From NCBI GenBank assembly GCA_013397795.1, contig VZTJ01000579.1, positions 173,184-237,183 on the forward strand: a stretch of DNA of 64,000 nt, given 5' to 3'. The DNA comes from Orthonyx spaldingii (lineage: Eukaryota > Chordata > Aves > Passeriformes > Orthonychidae). Under the pieces are notes generated by a model. The model did no database searches. It worked only from the letters and a program-made list of their open reading frames with translations, and was not told the origin of the DNA. The position numbers and the translations under genes were made by a program. Position 1 is the first letter of the stretch. Each line of letters begins with the position of its first letter. Shown here in pieces: positions 1-11,030 of the stretch.

Positions 1-754
1 TGTTCCTTCCTTCCTTCCTTCCTTCCTTCCTCTGTTCCTTCCTTCCTCTGTTCCTTCCTTCCTTCCTCTGTTCCTTCCTTCCTTCCTTCCTTCCTTCCTC
101 TGTTCCTTCCTTCCTCTGTTCCTTCCTTCCTTCCTCTGTTCCTTCCTTCCTTCCTTCCTTCCTTCCTCTGTTCCTTCCTTCCTCTGTTCCTTCCTTCCTT
201 CCTCTGTTCCTTCCTTCCTTCCTTCCTTCCTTCCTCTGTTCCTTCCTTCCTCTGTTCCTTCCTTCCTTCCTCTGTTCCTTCCTTCCTTCCTTCCTTCCTT
301 CCTCTGTTCCTTCCTTCCTCTGTTCCTTCCTTCCTTCCTCTGTTCCTTCCTTCCTTCCTTCCTTCCTTCCTCTGTTCCTTCCTTCCTCTGTTCCTTCCTT
401 CCTTCCTCTGTTCCTTCCTTCCTTCCTTCCTTCCTTCCTCTGTTCCTTCCTTCCTCTGTTCCTTCCTTCCTTCCTCTGTTCCTTCCTTCCTTCCTTCCTT
501 CCTTCCTCTGTTCCTTCCTTCCTCTGTTCCTTCCTTCCTTCCTCTGTTCCTTCCTTCCTTCCTTCCTTCCTTCCTCTGTTCCTTCCTTCCTCTGTTCCTT
601 CCTTCCTTCCTCTGTTCCTTCCTTCCTTCCTTCCTTCCTTCCTCTGTTCCTTCCTTCCTCTGTTCCTTCCTTCCTTCCTCTGTTCCTTCCTTCCTTCCTC
701 TGTTCCTTCCTTCCTTCCTCTGTTCCTTCCTTCCTTCCTCTGTTCCTTCCTTCC
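1..754. repeat. TTCC satellite with a 68-bp higher-order repeat
   Basis: Every unit is TG, then n copies of TTCC, then TC, with n of 7, 3 or 4, giving 32-, 16- and 20-bp units. The 32+16+20 order makes a 68-bp higher-order unit repeated ten times (starts at 1, 69, 137 and so on to 613) with no base change that I could find. Three further 20-bp units (681-740) and a 14-bp partial unit follow. The array starts at or before the window edge, so its true length is unknown. The strand is pure pyrimidine except for one G per unit. The other strand carries about 155 GGAA cores. It ends abruptly in CpG-rich unique sequence. Confidence 0.97.
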
Positions 755-759
755 CCGAC

Positions 760-1125
760 CACCACCGCAGGATCTTTCCGCTCAAACTGAACGCAACGTG
801 CGCGATTCCTTGCACTTTTTAGCCTTGAGGAGCCCGATGTCTCATTCCTCGCAGCCTTTCGGGCAGCTCCCGTTTGCCTCCGCCACCGAGCTGCCTCTCA
901 CACCCCGTCTCGGTGTTCCGGGCACCGTGGCATCAATCCAGGCAGGAGTCCTGGCACCGGTGTGTGCTCCCGGCGCTCAGGAGGGAAGCACGGACCCGCG
1001 GCTGGGCCGCTGGCAGAGCCCGCCTCTCGCAGCGATCAAGGCAGAGCAGGCGCTTGTCTGCTCGCCACAGCCTTTAGCATCACATATTTCACGTGGGTCC
1101 GTTATGTGTCGTGACAGTTTCAAAA
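760..1125. promoter_or_regulatory. CpG-rich patch upstream of exon 2 (possible promoter-associated CpG island)
   Basis: Roughly thirty CpGs by eye occur in about 360 bp of GC-rich sequence, against near absence in the flanks. PAX5 has two known promoters, with alternative first exons 1A and 1B upstream of exon 2. This patch could be the edge of the proximal one's CpG island, but I found no first-exon coding sequence ending in a usable donor. No TATA box or known initiator is evident. It may alternatively be a local GC-rich intronic patch. Confidence 0.35.
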
Positions 1126-2304
1126 GGCGTTTGCAAAGTTTGCCAGCGGTTTATTGGCAGTGAGATAACCAGATTAAAATAAAATTAGCTCTGTATAATA
1201 TTTTAATTTTTTTTTTTTACTTTCTTAAAGAAAAAAAAACCAAACAAACTGAGGCATTTGCCTTGTCAGCTTATTCACTGCAGTTCCAACCCTGCTCAAA
1301 CAGAGAGATTTTCTGCATTATTTTTGTTCCAGAATTGGCATCTGTACTATCCCTATGGCTTGTTTTTAACTTCTCCACTCCTATGTAATATAAGTAATTG
1401 GTTGAATAACAACGCAAGGGTTGATTATATTACCTTCTAGTACGTGGGATTAATGTGTGTTTATGGGGTTTACACAGTTTCACTGCTATTCCTCCACGTG
1501 GGTCCTGTTTCCCACCAGATATATAATTCACTTGGCTAAAGGTGAACAGTGTAAATCTGCTCAAAAAGCAGTCATATATTGGGCTTGCCCAAGTGTTCAT
1601 GTTTTATTTGTGGAATCATAATATCTGCCAAGACTGCTGTAAATTCTAGGAGCAGAATCTGCCTTTCTGTCTTTCTGTCTTTCTGTCTTTCTGTCTTTCT
1701 GTCTTTCTGTCTTTCTGTCTTTCTGTCTTTCTGTCTTTCTGTCTTTCTGTCTTTCTGTCTTTCTTTCTGTCCCTCTCTCTCTCTTTCCTTCTTTCTTTTC
1801 TTTCTTCTCCCCTTCCCCCACTTGATTAATTCAAGGTATCTGGGGATAAAAAATGAAACACAACCTGTTTCATTTCAGGTATCTCTTTCTGTGCTTAGAC
1901 AGAGGAATGTGGGCTGAGGGATCACCCAGCCTAATTTTCCTCTGCCTTCCCAGCCAGCGGCTCTGGGAAGCCTCTGCTCCACGGGACAGCACCAGACCTG
2001 CCCTGGAGTTGGTGGCTGGGCCAACGCGACTTGGGGGGGAGGGTGGTCCGCGGCCGGGGTGCCGAACGTGACCGAGGAGTCCCTCGTGGCCATTTGCCTC
2101 AGGCCGGAGGGTCCTTCCCTCCATCAAGGGTCATTGCAGCAGTGAGGTCACCTCCCTGCTCCTCCCGGGGAAACTGGACCTGTTCTGGGGAGGCGGTGCC
2201 CAGCGCCGGGGAGCGCTGGGGCTGGAGGTTCTGCCCTGCGGAGATATCTGAAACTCTCACACAGCTATTCTCCTGCCCTTCTCCCCCTCCCCTGTGTGTT
2301 TCAG
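1126..2304 (+). other. Intronic sequence before exon 2
   Basis: An AT-rich part (1126-1660) shows nothing recognisable. It is followed by a microsatellite (1663-1815), then increasingly GC-rich sequence from about 1900 leading to the polypyrimidine tract and acceptor at 2304. No alternative first exon was identified. Confidence 0.6.
1663..1815. repeat. (CTTTCTGT)n octanucleotide microsatellite with CT-rich tail
   Basis: About thirteen near-perfect copies of CTTTCTGT run from 1663 to about 1770. A degenerate CT/TTC tract continues to about 1815. The strand is almost pure pyrimidine. Open frames over it on both strands encode only low-complexity repeats. Confidence 0.95.
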
Positions 2305-2470
2305 GACATGGAGGCGTGAATCAGCTGGGGGGTGTTTTTGTGAACGGCCGCCCTCTCCCAGATGTCGTTCGCCAAAGGATCGTGGAGCTCGCCCACCAAG
2401 GGGTCCGGCCGTGTGACATCTCCCGGCAGCTCCGCGTCAGCCACGGCTGTGTCAGCAAAATACTCGGCAG
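2305..2470 (+). CDS. PAX5: PAX5 exon 2: N-terminal (PAI) half of the paired domain
   Basis: This exon is 166 bp. It opens with the last two bases of a split Gly codon and ends with AG of a split Arg codon. It encodes the start of the paired domain, from [16 protein letters not shown] through the helix-turn-helix ending HGCVSKILG. This PAI subdomain contacts the 5' half of the PAX5 recognition site through a beta-turn and three helices. The acceptor is a good pyrimidine tract ending tgtgtttcag and the donor is CAG|gtaaag. The protein is identical to the human PAX5 paired domain as I remember it. The frame is also open upstream of the acceptor back to an ATG at 2031, but the splice acceptor and family alignment make 2305 the true border. 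The matching exon 1, which supplies the start codon, is not in the window. Confidence 0.97.
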
Positions 2471-5400
2471 GTAAAGGAGGACGGCAAATCCTTCTGTGTT
2501 CATCAGAAGTGTCCGTGCCAGTCCCAGAACCAGAGGCTGCAAACAGAGACAGGCGATCAGTCCAGTGAGGAGAGCAGCTTCCTGAGGAGTCCTGGTTTTA
2601 TGTATCTGATGTGGAAAGAAAGAGCCAATATCCGTAGGTCTTGTTTGGCCCTTTTACAGTTTCTTGGAGGCAATTCTAGAGCAAAGTGCAGAATGCCATG
2701 AGTATTTGCTGTATATATAGTGTATGTCCTGCACTTGTCTGCTCTGGACAGGAATGGAAATCTGGGAGTCATATCCAGCAAAATGTGAGAAAAAGTAGAA
2801 GTTGTGGAAGTTACTTCTTTTGATCCCTGACTAGAACTTTTTTTAGACAATATTATCATTCTGTATTTCATCAACACTGCGGCGTGCGCATTCATGCAAG
2901 CTATTCTGCAATCTGTCCCACTGTTTATAATTAAACGTCTTTTTCCAGTCTTTTACTGCACTAAGAGAGCACAGAACACCATAAGTAAGCAGTAACCATG
3001 TTAAAGGTATTTTGGCTACTTTGGGAGTTGCTCTCTGTTCAGCCAGAAGCTGCTTCAAACACCATGGCAACAGGATATTAAACTCTGAATTAATATTATT
3101 TCCTGATTTCTTTTAAAATTTGACATAGATTCAAGTAAAAAATGCCATGCTTGTTTTTTCCCTTCTTTTTTTTTTTTTTTTTTAATCTTCTCCGCAAACC
3201 TAAACCTAATTTGTGTAAATTACAGTTTTCAAATGGTTTTAAACTCCAGGTGTTCTTACATGCTTGGGCAACTTATATTATGGGATTTTTTTTCTTTTTA
3301 AAGAAAATGTTTTTCTTTATAATATGGAAAAGTTCATTTCCAATCTGTTTGCCACGATTTCACAGCTAATTTAATTGCTTAGAATTTTATTATTTTTTTT
3401 TTAATTTTCCAATTCCTCACCAACATGTTTTCCTGGACACAGCATAGCTGCAAAGATGGTTAAGGCAGTTTTTTTTGTAGTATCATACAGGGGATGTGTT
3501 GATCACTCAGTGGCCAGTAAGTGTTCAGATTGCTCAGGGTCACAGGCCCCTGGTTTTGCAGCTCTTGTCACTGTTTTTTTGCACAACCGTCTTACCTCTG
3601 CTTGCCCAAAGTCGTGAGCAGCAGCTGCACTTCAGTGCTGGGTTTCAGAACCACAGTGTGCATGCTGCACTCAGCGTCCCTGCTTTATCTTTCATGTCTT
3701 CCTCACAGGGATGTGCCTTCCCTGCAAGCTACACGCACTTCTCCCGCTGGAGCTTTGAGAACACAAATACCTTGGCTGGTTTAGGGAGGAAAACTTTCCA
3801 TGGGCTTTGAACTGCCCACCACGGGCTTTTTCACTCAGTTATGGCTCCTGCTCCCCTCCTGGCTGGCGTGGTTTGGCTGGTGATGCTCGCTCTTGCACTG
3901 GAATTGCCACCAATTCCCATCAGGACCAACAGACAGCTTGGAAACAGGCAATTTATTTACCCACCAGGCAAAAGTCTGGTGGTTTTACTTTTGGCAGTTT
4001 AGGTCTACTGTTAGATATATTTGCACTATAGGGCTCAGAGTGAGGTTCCAGAGCTCTGTCATTGAAGTTGTTAACAATAAATTGGAATTTCATAGCTCAT
4101 TATTTTCCTAACTAATAATTACAGTGGGTATAATGTCTCTGTAATTGCATCTCTGTGTGTATGTGGTTTTTTAGCATGTGTACATGTGTGTGAAGAATGG
4201 GAATCCTGATGATAAATCCTTACATTTGGAATTTTATTATGGGAATTTTTCATTACTAGCTGCAGCCTTAAAAAATCATCCAGAGGTAGGTGACCAGCTG
4301 TTGCAGGGCAAGTGAAGCTCTTACCCCTGTGGGGATGCCCAGTTTACACCTTGCAACTCTCTGTAAGCAAAAGGCCCATGAAATAAAGCTGGTTGCAGCC
4401 ATCCTTGCCTTTAAAATGCAGACGGGAGTAAGGGATGCTGGAGCCATGCAGCCCGCAGGCTTTGTGACTGCAGCCAGGTTCATTGCCAGGGTGGAGAGGA
4501 AGGGGATGTCCTGGCAGTGCTGTCCCCATCGTAATGACCTCCCCTAGTGTCCAGGGAAGGGGATCTGGGCCCAATCCTGCACCTCCCATGCAAGGCGAGC
4601 CTTTCTCTGGGCTCGTCCGTGCCTGGGCGGGCCTTGAGGCCGTGAGAGCAGGCAGGTGGGCAGGGGTTAAAGAGTTTGGGAGTAGAAGTCTTGCTGTTGT
4701 GAAAGGCACCAGAGCTTTGTCCCCTGGTGAGCTCGTCACCGCTGCAGTGTTGTGGTGGCAAGGGCCTCGCTGGTGTGGCTTTCCCACCGTGGTGATCAGC
4801 CGTGGGAAAGCAGTGGCCCGTCCTGTTCTGGTGGGAGTGCTCCTCTTGCCCAGGGTGTCCTGGAGGGCAGGGCACTGACCACAGGCACTGCCGGAAAAAA
4901 GTACTAGGAAACTTCAGTGTAATCCATCGTTTTGACTAGATCTAAGAAAATGGTGACTTGTTGTCTGGTAGCATTTGTGGTTTTGTCTGGCTGCCTTCTA
5001 CATCCTCCTCACAGCAGTGGTGTCAGCAAAGTTTGGAGGCCAGAGGTACACGATTTTAGAAGGTTTATGGGCCATGTTTCCTGTTGTTTTGTCATGTCCT
5101 CATCGAGGTGTGAGAGGAACTAAATTTTTCCCCTCTGTCCTAAAGCCCACTGCGTTTAGGGGCAGCAAGAGGCTTAATCCATCTCTGACACTCAACACTT
5201 GCCTTTATTGATATTGCATAAATGGCTCATGGAGACTGGTAGGCCTGTGTGAACATTTGCACACAGAGCACCTGAGAACAGGTATGAACAATTTGGTGTC
5301 ACTCTCTTGGAAGTCACTTTAGGCCCTGCACACAGAGCTCTCCCAGAAACACTGAAAAGAGCTAGCCTGGCAAAAATTTCATGAACATGATTGCATGTTT

Positions 5401-6804
5401 CAGTGAGGCAGACTTGGGCTGTGCAAAATGTTTGTGCTCTGCTCAGGCTGGAAAGATGGGTGATTTTTTTTTTTATTTTTTTTTATTTTTAATTTTTTTT
5501 TTTTTTATAATGGTTATGTCAGATAGTTGCTGGGAAAATATATTAATAAGCAGTGTTATCTTCCTGTTTGGGAGTTTTTTCTGAGCTAGAAATGTGGGCA
5601 CAGAGCAGTAAGTGGTTGTGTTTGAGTTGTTGCATGCACAGCTTGGTGAGCACCTAGTTGAGAGACTGATGGAGTCGGGATCTGCTGTGTGTGAAAGGGG
5701 TGTGCAGGATTAGGGCAGTTGGGGTGGTGGCTGAAGGTAGGCACGGGGTTTATTTTTCTTCTGGTCAGGAGAAAATTCACAAGATACGAAGAATTCAGGG
5801 CTGTGAGAGAGCCTCCTGTGTGGAATGCCCTGACTGCAGTATGGAGGAATACAGTCTCATTCTCGGTCTCCATTCTAGCTCTCAGCAGATAGGATGTGAC
5901 TTCTGCTCTTAGCAGCATGTTCAAGACTTTATTAAAGGGGGAGTCTTGCAGAGCCCAGGGATCTCAGCTGCCGTGTACCATGGCCAAGCTACCAAAAGCA
6001 GTTGATCTTGTGCGACGCATATGTGAAGAAATCAGTCAGATTTATTTTAGTTTAGGGATCTCGTTCTCCACCTATCCTGGGGGCATGGCATCAGCAGGGC
6101 TTCTGATGGTGGTGAAGATGCTGCACCCGAGGAAGCGCTGGTCGCAGAACTCATCCCTGTCTCAGCTGGACCTCTCTGGAGCATGAGCAGCTCCCTTTCC
6201 CTCAAAATTTATTATTAAAACTACTAGAAACATAATGATGAAAACAACACATTTTGAGAAATATGAACTATTAAAACCATAATATGCATATTAAAATCAT
6301 AAAACAGGAAAAAGATAGGCTGGTGCTTTTATTCCAGAGGTGCAAATAAAATACAATACGTATCATTCATCTCACTCTGAATCACAACAAGCTGTAGATG
6401 TTAATGACAACATTTCTCTAAAAACAGTAATTTGCTACAAAGAGTCTACTGCAAAAAGTAGTCTTTGGTGTGATTTGTTTCTATTATTGTAAGTACTGCT
6501 GATTAATAACACACATTTTCAGTTAATTTTGGATCTCAGCATGCCCTTTAATCTTGCATTGCTTCTTTTGTCTTGCTATTACAGAAGAAAATATATTGTA
6601 TCCTGAGGACCAATTTCAATTACTATAAGTTAATCTGTTAGGTGATGAAGAAGCACATCGGCAGAAAATGTGTATGTGAAAGTAAAGATGTATCTCAGGA
6701 TTTGCTGGGGTTTGGTTACCTTGAAATGATGTTCTCTATAAATCTCAGAGCTTGTTCTCTGTCTGTGTGTGATAACTGAAGCTTTGTTTTGGATGTTGTC
6801 CCAG
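2471..6804 (+). other. PAX5: PAX5 intron 2
   Basis: This is a 4334-bp GT-AG intron. It contains poly-T runs (3166-3183 and T-rich 5464-5507) but no transposon I recognise. The last 600 bp (about 6185-6720) is AT-rich with several TAAT and TATGCATA-type sites. No second gene is seen; the open frames are short and lack recognisable domains. Confidence 0.9.
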
Positions 6805-7002
6805 GTATTATGAAACCGGGAGTATTAAGCCTGGAGTGATTGGAGGATCAAAACCAAAGGTCGCCACACCCAAAGTCGTTGAAAAAATTGCAGAGTACAA
6901 ACGCCAAAATCCCACCATGTTTGCCTGGGAGATCAGGGACAGACTCCTTGCTGAGCGAGTGTGTGACAACGACACCGTGCCCAGCGTCAGTTCCATTAAC
7001 AG
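6805..7002 (+). CDS. PAX5: PAX5 exon 3: paired-domain linker and C-terminal (RED) half
   Basis: This exon is 198 bp, a multiple of three. It starts with the third base of the split Arg codon and ends with AG of another split Arg. It encodes the linker YYETGSIKPGVIGGSKPKVA and then the RED subdomain, including PTMFAWEIRDRLL and VPSVSSINR, the second DNA-binding helix-turn-helix. The proline at 6830-6832 corresponds to human P80, the residue mutated (P80R) in a subtype of human B-cell leukaemia; it is the normal proline here. The acceptor is ttgtcccag and the donor ACAG|gtaaag. Because the exon is phase-symmetric, skipping it would keep frame but delete the linker and RED half. A 244-codon antisense open frame across this exon is treated as a shadow. 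Confidence 0.97.
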
Positions 7003-7884
7003 GTAAAGCTCAGTGTGGTTCTGGGGTGGGATGCTCCATGGAAGCACTGTCACCACCTCTCTGTCTTTTAGTAGGACTGGGTGTTTGGGGCTGTTTGTAA
7101 GAAAAGCAGCTTCACCTGTTCCCCTAGGGCACCTGGGGCTGGGGAGCAGCTGCGGGCTTACCTCGGTGGCTGAAGCACCATGAATGGTGTGGGCTTGGTA
7201 AGAGTGGGCAGGTTCTGCTGCCAGCCTTTGCTTCTTTTCCCTCCTTTCCCCCATCTGTGAGTAGGAGGACGTTGCAGGGAATGACCCTATGTGTTTGCTA
7301 TGAATGAAGTCCCAGTTCTGCTCTATGGGGTGGGGGTTCCATGGGACGTGCTTTGCCCAGGGGGGAGGCTCAGACGGCCATTGAGTAGGGTGAAAGAAAG
7401 GGACCCAAGGCATGGGTCTGAGGTACCATTCTGTCCCCTGACACCTGCTTGGTGTTGCTGACTTTGGCTCAGGCCTGTGTTCAGCGTGAATATCAACTGG
7501 GACATTCGGTTGGTAGTGTTTGAGGGTCTCCACTGTCTGCATTTTGCATTGGGGAACTTAAGCGGCCTTGAATTGCCTTTGTAAAAATGCAGGGCAATCT
7601 TATTTGGATACTCAGTCCCATGTTTGGGAGTTTTGCCATGGCTTTGCAAGTGAGGGCTGGGCTCATAGAAGGGTCTGGAGGGGCTCTAACCTAGTGCATT
7701 GCCGTTACACCTTCGTGCCCATGGTTTCCTCCTGAAACAAGTGACGTGTAAGGCTGATGTTGGGAAAACCCACTGAAATACTATGTGACATCTCCAGCCC
7801 TGCCGGAGCCACAGTAAGAGGATAATACTTGGACAGCAGAGCTCTTGGGCAGCCTTGTGTACACCCATGGCCCTGGCAAGCAGA

Positions 7885-8175
7885 GTTCTTTAATTTTCAC
7901 TGTGTTCCGGGCTTCCTCCTCACCACACTGGTGAGATGATTTTCACTTGTGCAACTGCATGCAAATTCTTCGAATGCAGCTCGCTATAAAATGTCTCATT
8001 TGCGTCCAGACGTGAAATAAATTGATGCAATATTCTTTTATTGGCTATCCCACTCTGATTTGCATTCATGGAGTTGCCGCTTGAGTAGCCGGAGTGGCTT
8101 CCCCAGCATTAGAGGAGAGTACAGTCTCTGCCTTGATGGACTAAATGTCAAATCACATGTTAGTGGAATTGAAAG
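7885..8175. promoter_or_regulatory. Candidate enhancer with two octamer motifs in intron 3
   Basis: The octamer ATGCAAAT lies at 7959-7966 and its reverse complement ATTTGCAT at 8058-8065. A near match (ATTTGCGT) lies between them at about 8000. Octamers bind POU factors (Oct-1, Oct-2 with OBF-1 in B cells). The surrounding ~290 bp is free of recognised repeats and compositionally distinct, as conserved noncoding elements usually are. Conservation itself cannot be measured here. Confidence 0.4.
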
Positions 8176-9254
8176 AAAAAATGGGTCAGTTCATGTGAGG
8201 CCTTTGCTACTTAGGAGCCCCTGACTTCGAGGCTCCAGAGCACCATGCAGTATCTATGGACATGGTGTCTTCAGTTTTAAAGAGGGTTTGAGGAATATTA
8301 CAGACATGGGGAAAACTGAAGGAAAACATCAAATAGCTAAGGAGAAGCTCTGCTTCCATTAATGTCAACGAGCCATTTGGAGAAGCATGGCTGTTGTGAG
8401 CAGTCCTCTGCTTGTGTAGGAGAACTTCAAATGTCTTCCAAAAAACTACCAAAAAGGCAGTCAACAGCTCTAGGTAAAAGTGAAATTTAAGTAGCTTCCA
8501 GTCGCATTTTGAGCCAGTTTCCATGTTCCTCTTGCTGTGTCCTTGTATGTTTCCACACTCATAATGCTCACAGCCTAACTGCCCTTGTATTAGAAACCCA
8601 GTTCATGGTGTGTCACCAAGATTTTTGGCTGTAAATCTAGTTCTTTCTCATCTGCTTGTGACTGTGGCTAGGATCTTCTCCTTTTCTCAAAGGTCTGCAA
8701 TCCCTTTTAAGAAATGCATACAATCTGTTTACCCAGAGAGTTGTTTTTGCCAGCTTAGGAGCTCATCGTGAAACCCCAGACTGAACAGTCGTGTGACAAA
8801 GAACCTGGAATTCACATCAAAACACCTGGCTTTAATGCTAAATCCTACAGTTCCAGTAGTCTGTAGGTTTTATCCTCACATTTAACATTGAGTGTCTACT
8901 TTGGGGCTTTTCTGGTGGGGAAGGATGCAGGCCCCTGCCCTCAATATTCTTGTTCACCACCGAGGTGCAGATCAGGGGCTGCCTGGTCAGCACAAACCTG
9001 AACAAATCTCGCTGAGTGGTTCCTGTCCTGCTGCAGTTGCCATTTCTGCACAGGGGAGGATGGAGGCACCACTCTGGTTCTCTGTCCCTGTCTCCACAGT
9101 GCAGGGGATGCTCGCTGGGGCTGTGTTGTTCCGTCCCAGGATGTTGATGCTCTTTCTGTGGAACACTGGGGTTTATGGGGCCGGACGGCATGCAGCTCAT
9201 CCCTGCTGCTGAGGGGGCCTTTTAGCGGACAAGTTTGAGCTGCTGCCCCCATGT

Positions 9255-9420
9255 AAGAGTGAATAATAATTATTATTATTAATTAATAGCATTAATTTTA
9301 ATAATAGGCCACTCTTCAATAGCAGGAACAAGTCTGTGTGATTAAGACTTAATTAATCATTGTGATTAGCTTTGCTCAAATCAGCGGAGAGCTGCCCAGC
9401 TGCTTTCAAGTGCTCCAGTC
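9255..9420. promoter_or_regulatory. AT-rich TAAT-cluster, candidate noncoding element in intron 3
   Basis: Many TAATTA/ATTAAT cores (homeodomain-type sites) are packed between about 9265 and 9370, followed by GATTAG and TCAAATCAGCGG-like sequence. It could be a regulatory element or a degenerate (ATT)n repeat; the 5' part looks repeat-like. Confidence 0.25.
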
Positions 9421-10639
9421 TCCGTTCCTCCAGAGATAAAGATGTGTCAGAAGGCCCTGGACACCCTTTCTTCACCATAACAGCCTTGTGCAGGGGGCTG
9501 TTTCCACTCTTGACCATGCAGGGTCCTGTCTCTTTGGCTGTGCTCCCGCACTGAAGCTGCTGTCCCAGCTGTTTGTGTCCCCCACACTGGGCTGGCTGTT
9601 CTGGGGGCTGTGCTGCAGGAACCCATCTCCTGGTTGTGCCTGACACCCAGCAGCTTCACTCTGGGGTTGGCAGCTGAAAGAGGGCTTGTGGACAGACCAA
9701 ACCTCTGCCAGCCTCCAACAGACTCCTCCGAGGAATGGGAGGGGAAGGGGATGGCAGTGCATCCTTTTCTGGGATGGAGTTGGGTGTCACCGGCAGTGGT
9801 GCCTGTGCCTATTTATGGGGCGCTTACCAGCAAGGAACTGCTGTGTATTTCTGCAGGTTCACCCCCAAACCCATTCCACCTGACTTCTCCCCTCCTCTCC
9901 TCTCTTTCAAATTCATGGCAGGCAGGAATGGGAGGAGAGTTTCAGGCACAGAGAGCGGAAATGCTCACAGTGGCATGGCTGCTGTAACAGTAGTGCCTGG
10001 GGCAGGGAGACGTGTAGTGAACCAAGGGCGTGCCTCCTTCCAGCCTGTTCCAATTCTGCCGCAGTCTGAGGCAGAGCTGTGTGGTCTCCAGAGGTGCTTC
10101 TGATCCTGCCTTTTGTTTTTTCATAGCACATGGGCAGGTGAACAATGTGTGTAGCATCGCCCCAGGATCTCCCTTTGTAGCAGGCATCCTCTGTCCTGCA
10201 CCACCACACATGCCTTCCGCTTTATCTGTATCTCTGAATTTTTCCTGATTAACATCACTATCAATCAGAGCAGACTGTTTGTACCCAGTGATGATAGATG
10301 TAGTCATTCAACTTCTAAGGTTAGTGTTTATTCCAATATTTGAAAAAAAAAAAACCATTTTTTTTTTTTGGCTAAACAGATCCTTTCCCAAGGTGTCCAA
10401 GTGACATGCGAGTGCCATACCTGGGATGCCCTAGGAACAGCCTAGCAAATGTGTCTCAGCACCCAAGAGTGCCGACCACAGCCTGCTGGGACCTCTGGGC
10501 TCAGAAGGGTCCAGCTTTCTGGGGAGGGGGTGCTGGCCTTATGGTTTCCCAGATAGTGAGGATTGGGTCTGTTTCCTGGACAGTGAGGACTGGGTCCTCA
10601 AAGGCACCGAAGCACCAAACTCTGAAGCATCCTGAGAAC

Positions 10640-10762
10640 CATCAGGATGCAATCCTGTTCAGTGTGCTCTGGGATGACCTTGCTTGAGCAGGAAGATTGG
10701 ATCAGACGACCTATGGTCAACTGTCATGTCTTCCAACCCAAACCATTCTGTGCCTCTGTGGA
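10640..10762 (+). mobile_element. CR1 LINE 3' fragment
   Basis: This has the CR1 3' end pattern: a TGACCTTGCTTGAGCAGG block, GGATCAGACGACCT, then CTTCCAACCCAAACCATTCTGTG, in the forward orientation. It is truncated and diverged, ending about 200 bp before exon 4. Confidence 0.85.
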
Positions 10763-10965
10763 ATGTCACACCTGAAGTCAGGGGCTGGGGGCACAAATGT
10801 GGTCCTTGGTCCACCTGCCACACTTTGATCTTTCAGTGAATGATGAGGGGAACATATGCAGAAAGGTATTTTTTGTGCTGATGTAGGTGTTCTGCACTGA
10901 AAAACCAGCGTCTAATGCCTCCTGCCATTGCATGCCTAATGGTCTTTTTTTCCCACTCCTCACAG

Positions 10966-11030
10966 GATCATACGGACCAAGGTGCAGCAGCCACCCAATC
11001 AGCAGGTCCCGGCCTCCAGTCACAGCATAG
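10966..11030 (+). CDS. PAX5: PAX5 exon 4: end of paired domain and start of the linker
   Basis: This is a short 65-bp exon. It encodes IIRTKVQQPPNQQVPASSHSI and the first base of the next codon. The IIRTKVQQP part closes the paired domain, and the PPNQ continuation is diagnostic for PAX5 over PAX2 and PAX8. Human PAX5, as I recall it, has proline where the second Q of NQQVP lies here, which would be a one-residue avian difference. The acceptor is cactcctcacag and the donor is ATAG|gtaagg, a good match to consensus. The intron behind it is short (1970 bp). Skipping this exon would shift the frame, since 65 is not divisible by three. Confidence 0.96.

Larger units (their letters stand above)
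7003..10965 (+). other. PAX5: PAX5 intron 3
   Basis: This 3963-bp intron holds two regulatory-looking stretches (7885-8175 and 9255-9420), an A12/T12 inverted pair (10343-10369) and one CR1 fragment near its 3' end. The remaining sequence shows nothing recognisable. Confidence 0.9.

Noticed and set aside
1..754. CRISPR array or telomere-like repeat
   Set aside because: There are no unique spacers and the unit is TTCC, not TTAGGG; this is a vertebrate simple-sequence satellite.
1597..1917. Open frames over the CTTTCTGT repeat on both strands
   Set aside because: They translate only the microsatellite.
755..2304. Search for PAX5 exon 1A or 1B
   Set aside because: No ATG-led sequence ending in G before a GT donor encodes a PAX5-like N-terminus; exon 1 must lie upstream.
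6808..7542. 244-codon minus-strand open frame across exon 3
   Set aside because: It is the antisense shadow of a conserved GC-balanced exon, with no domain signature and no splice or promoter context.
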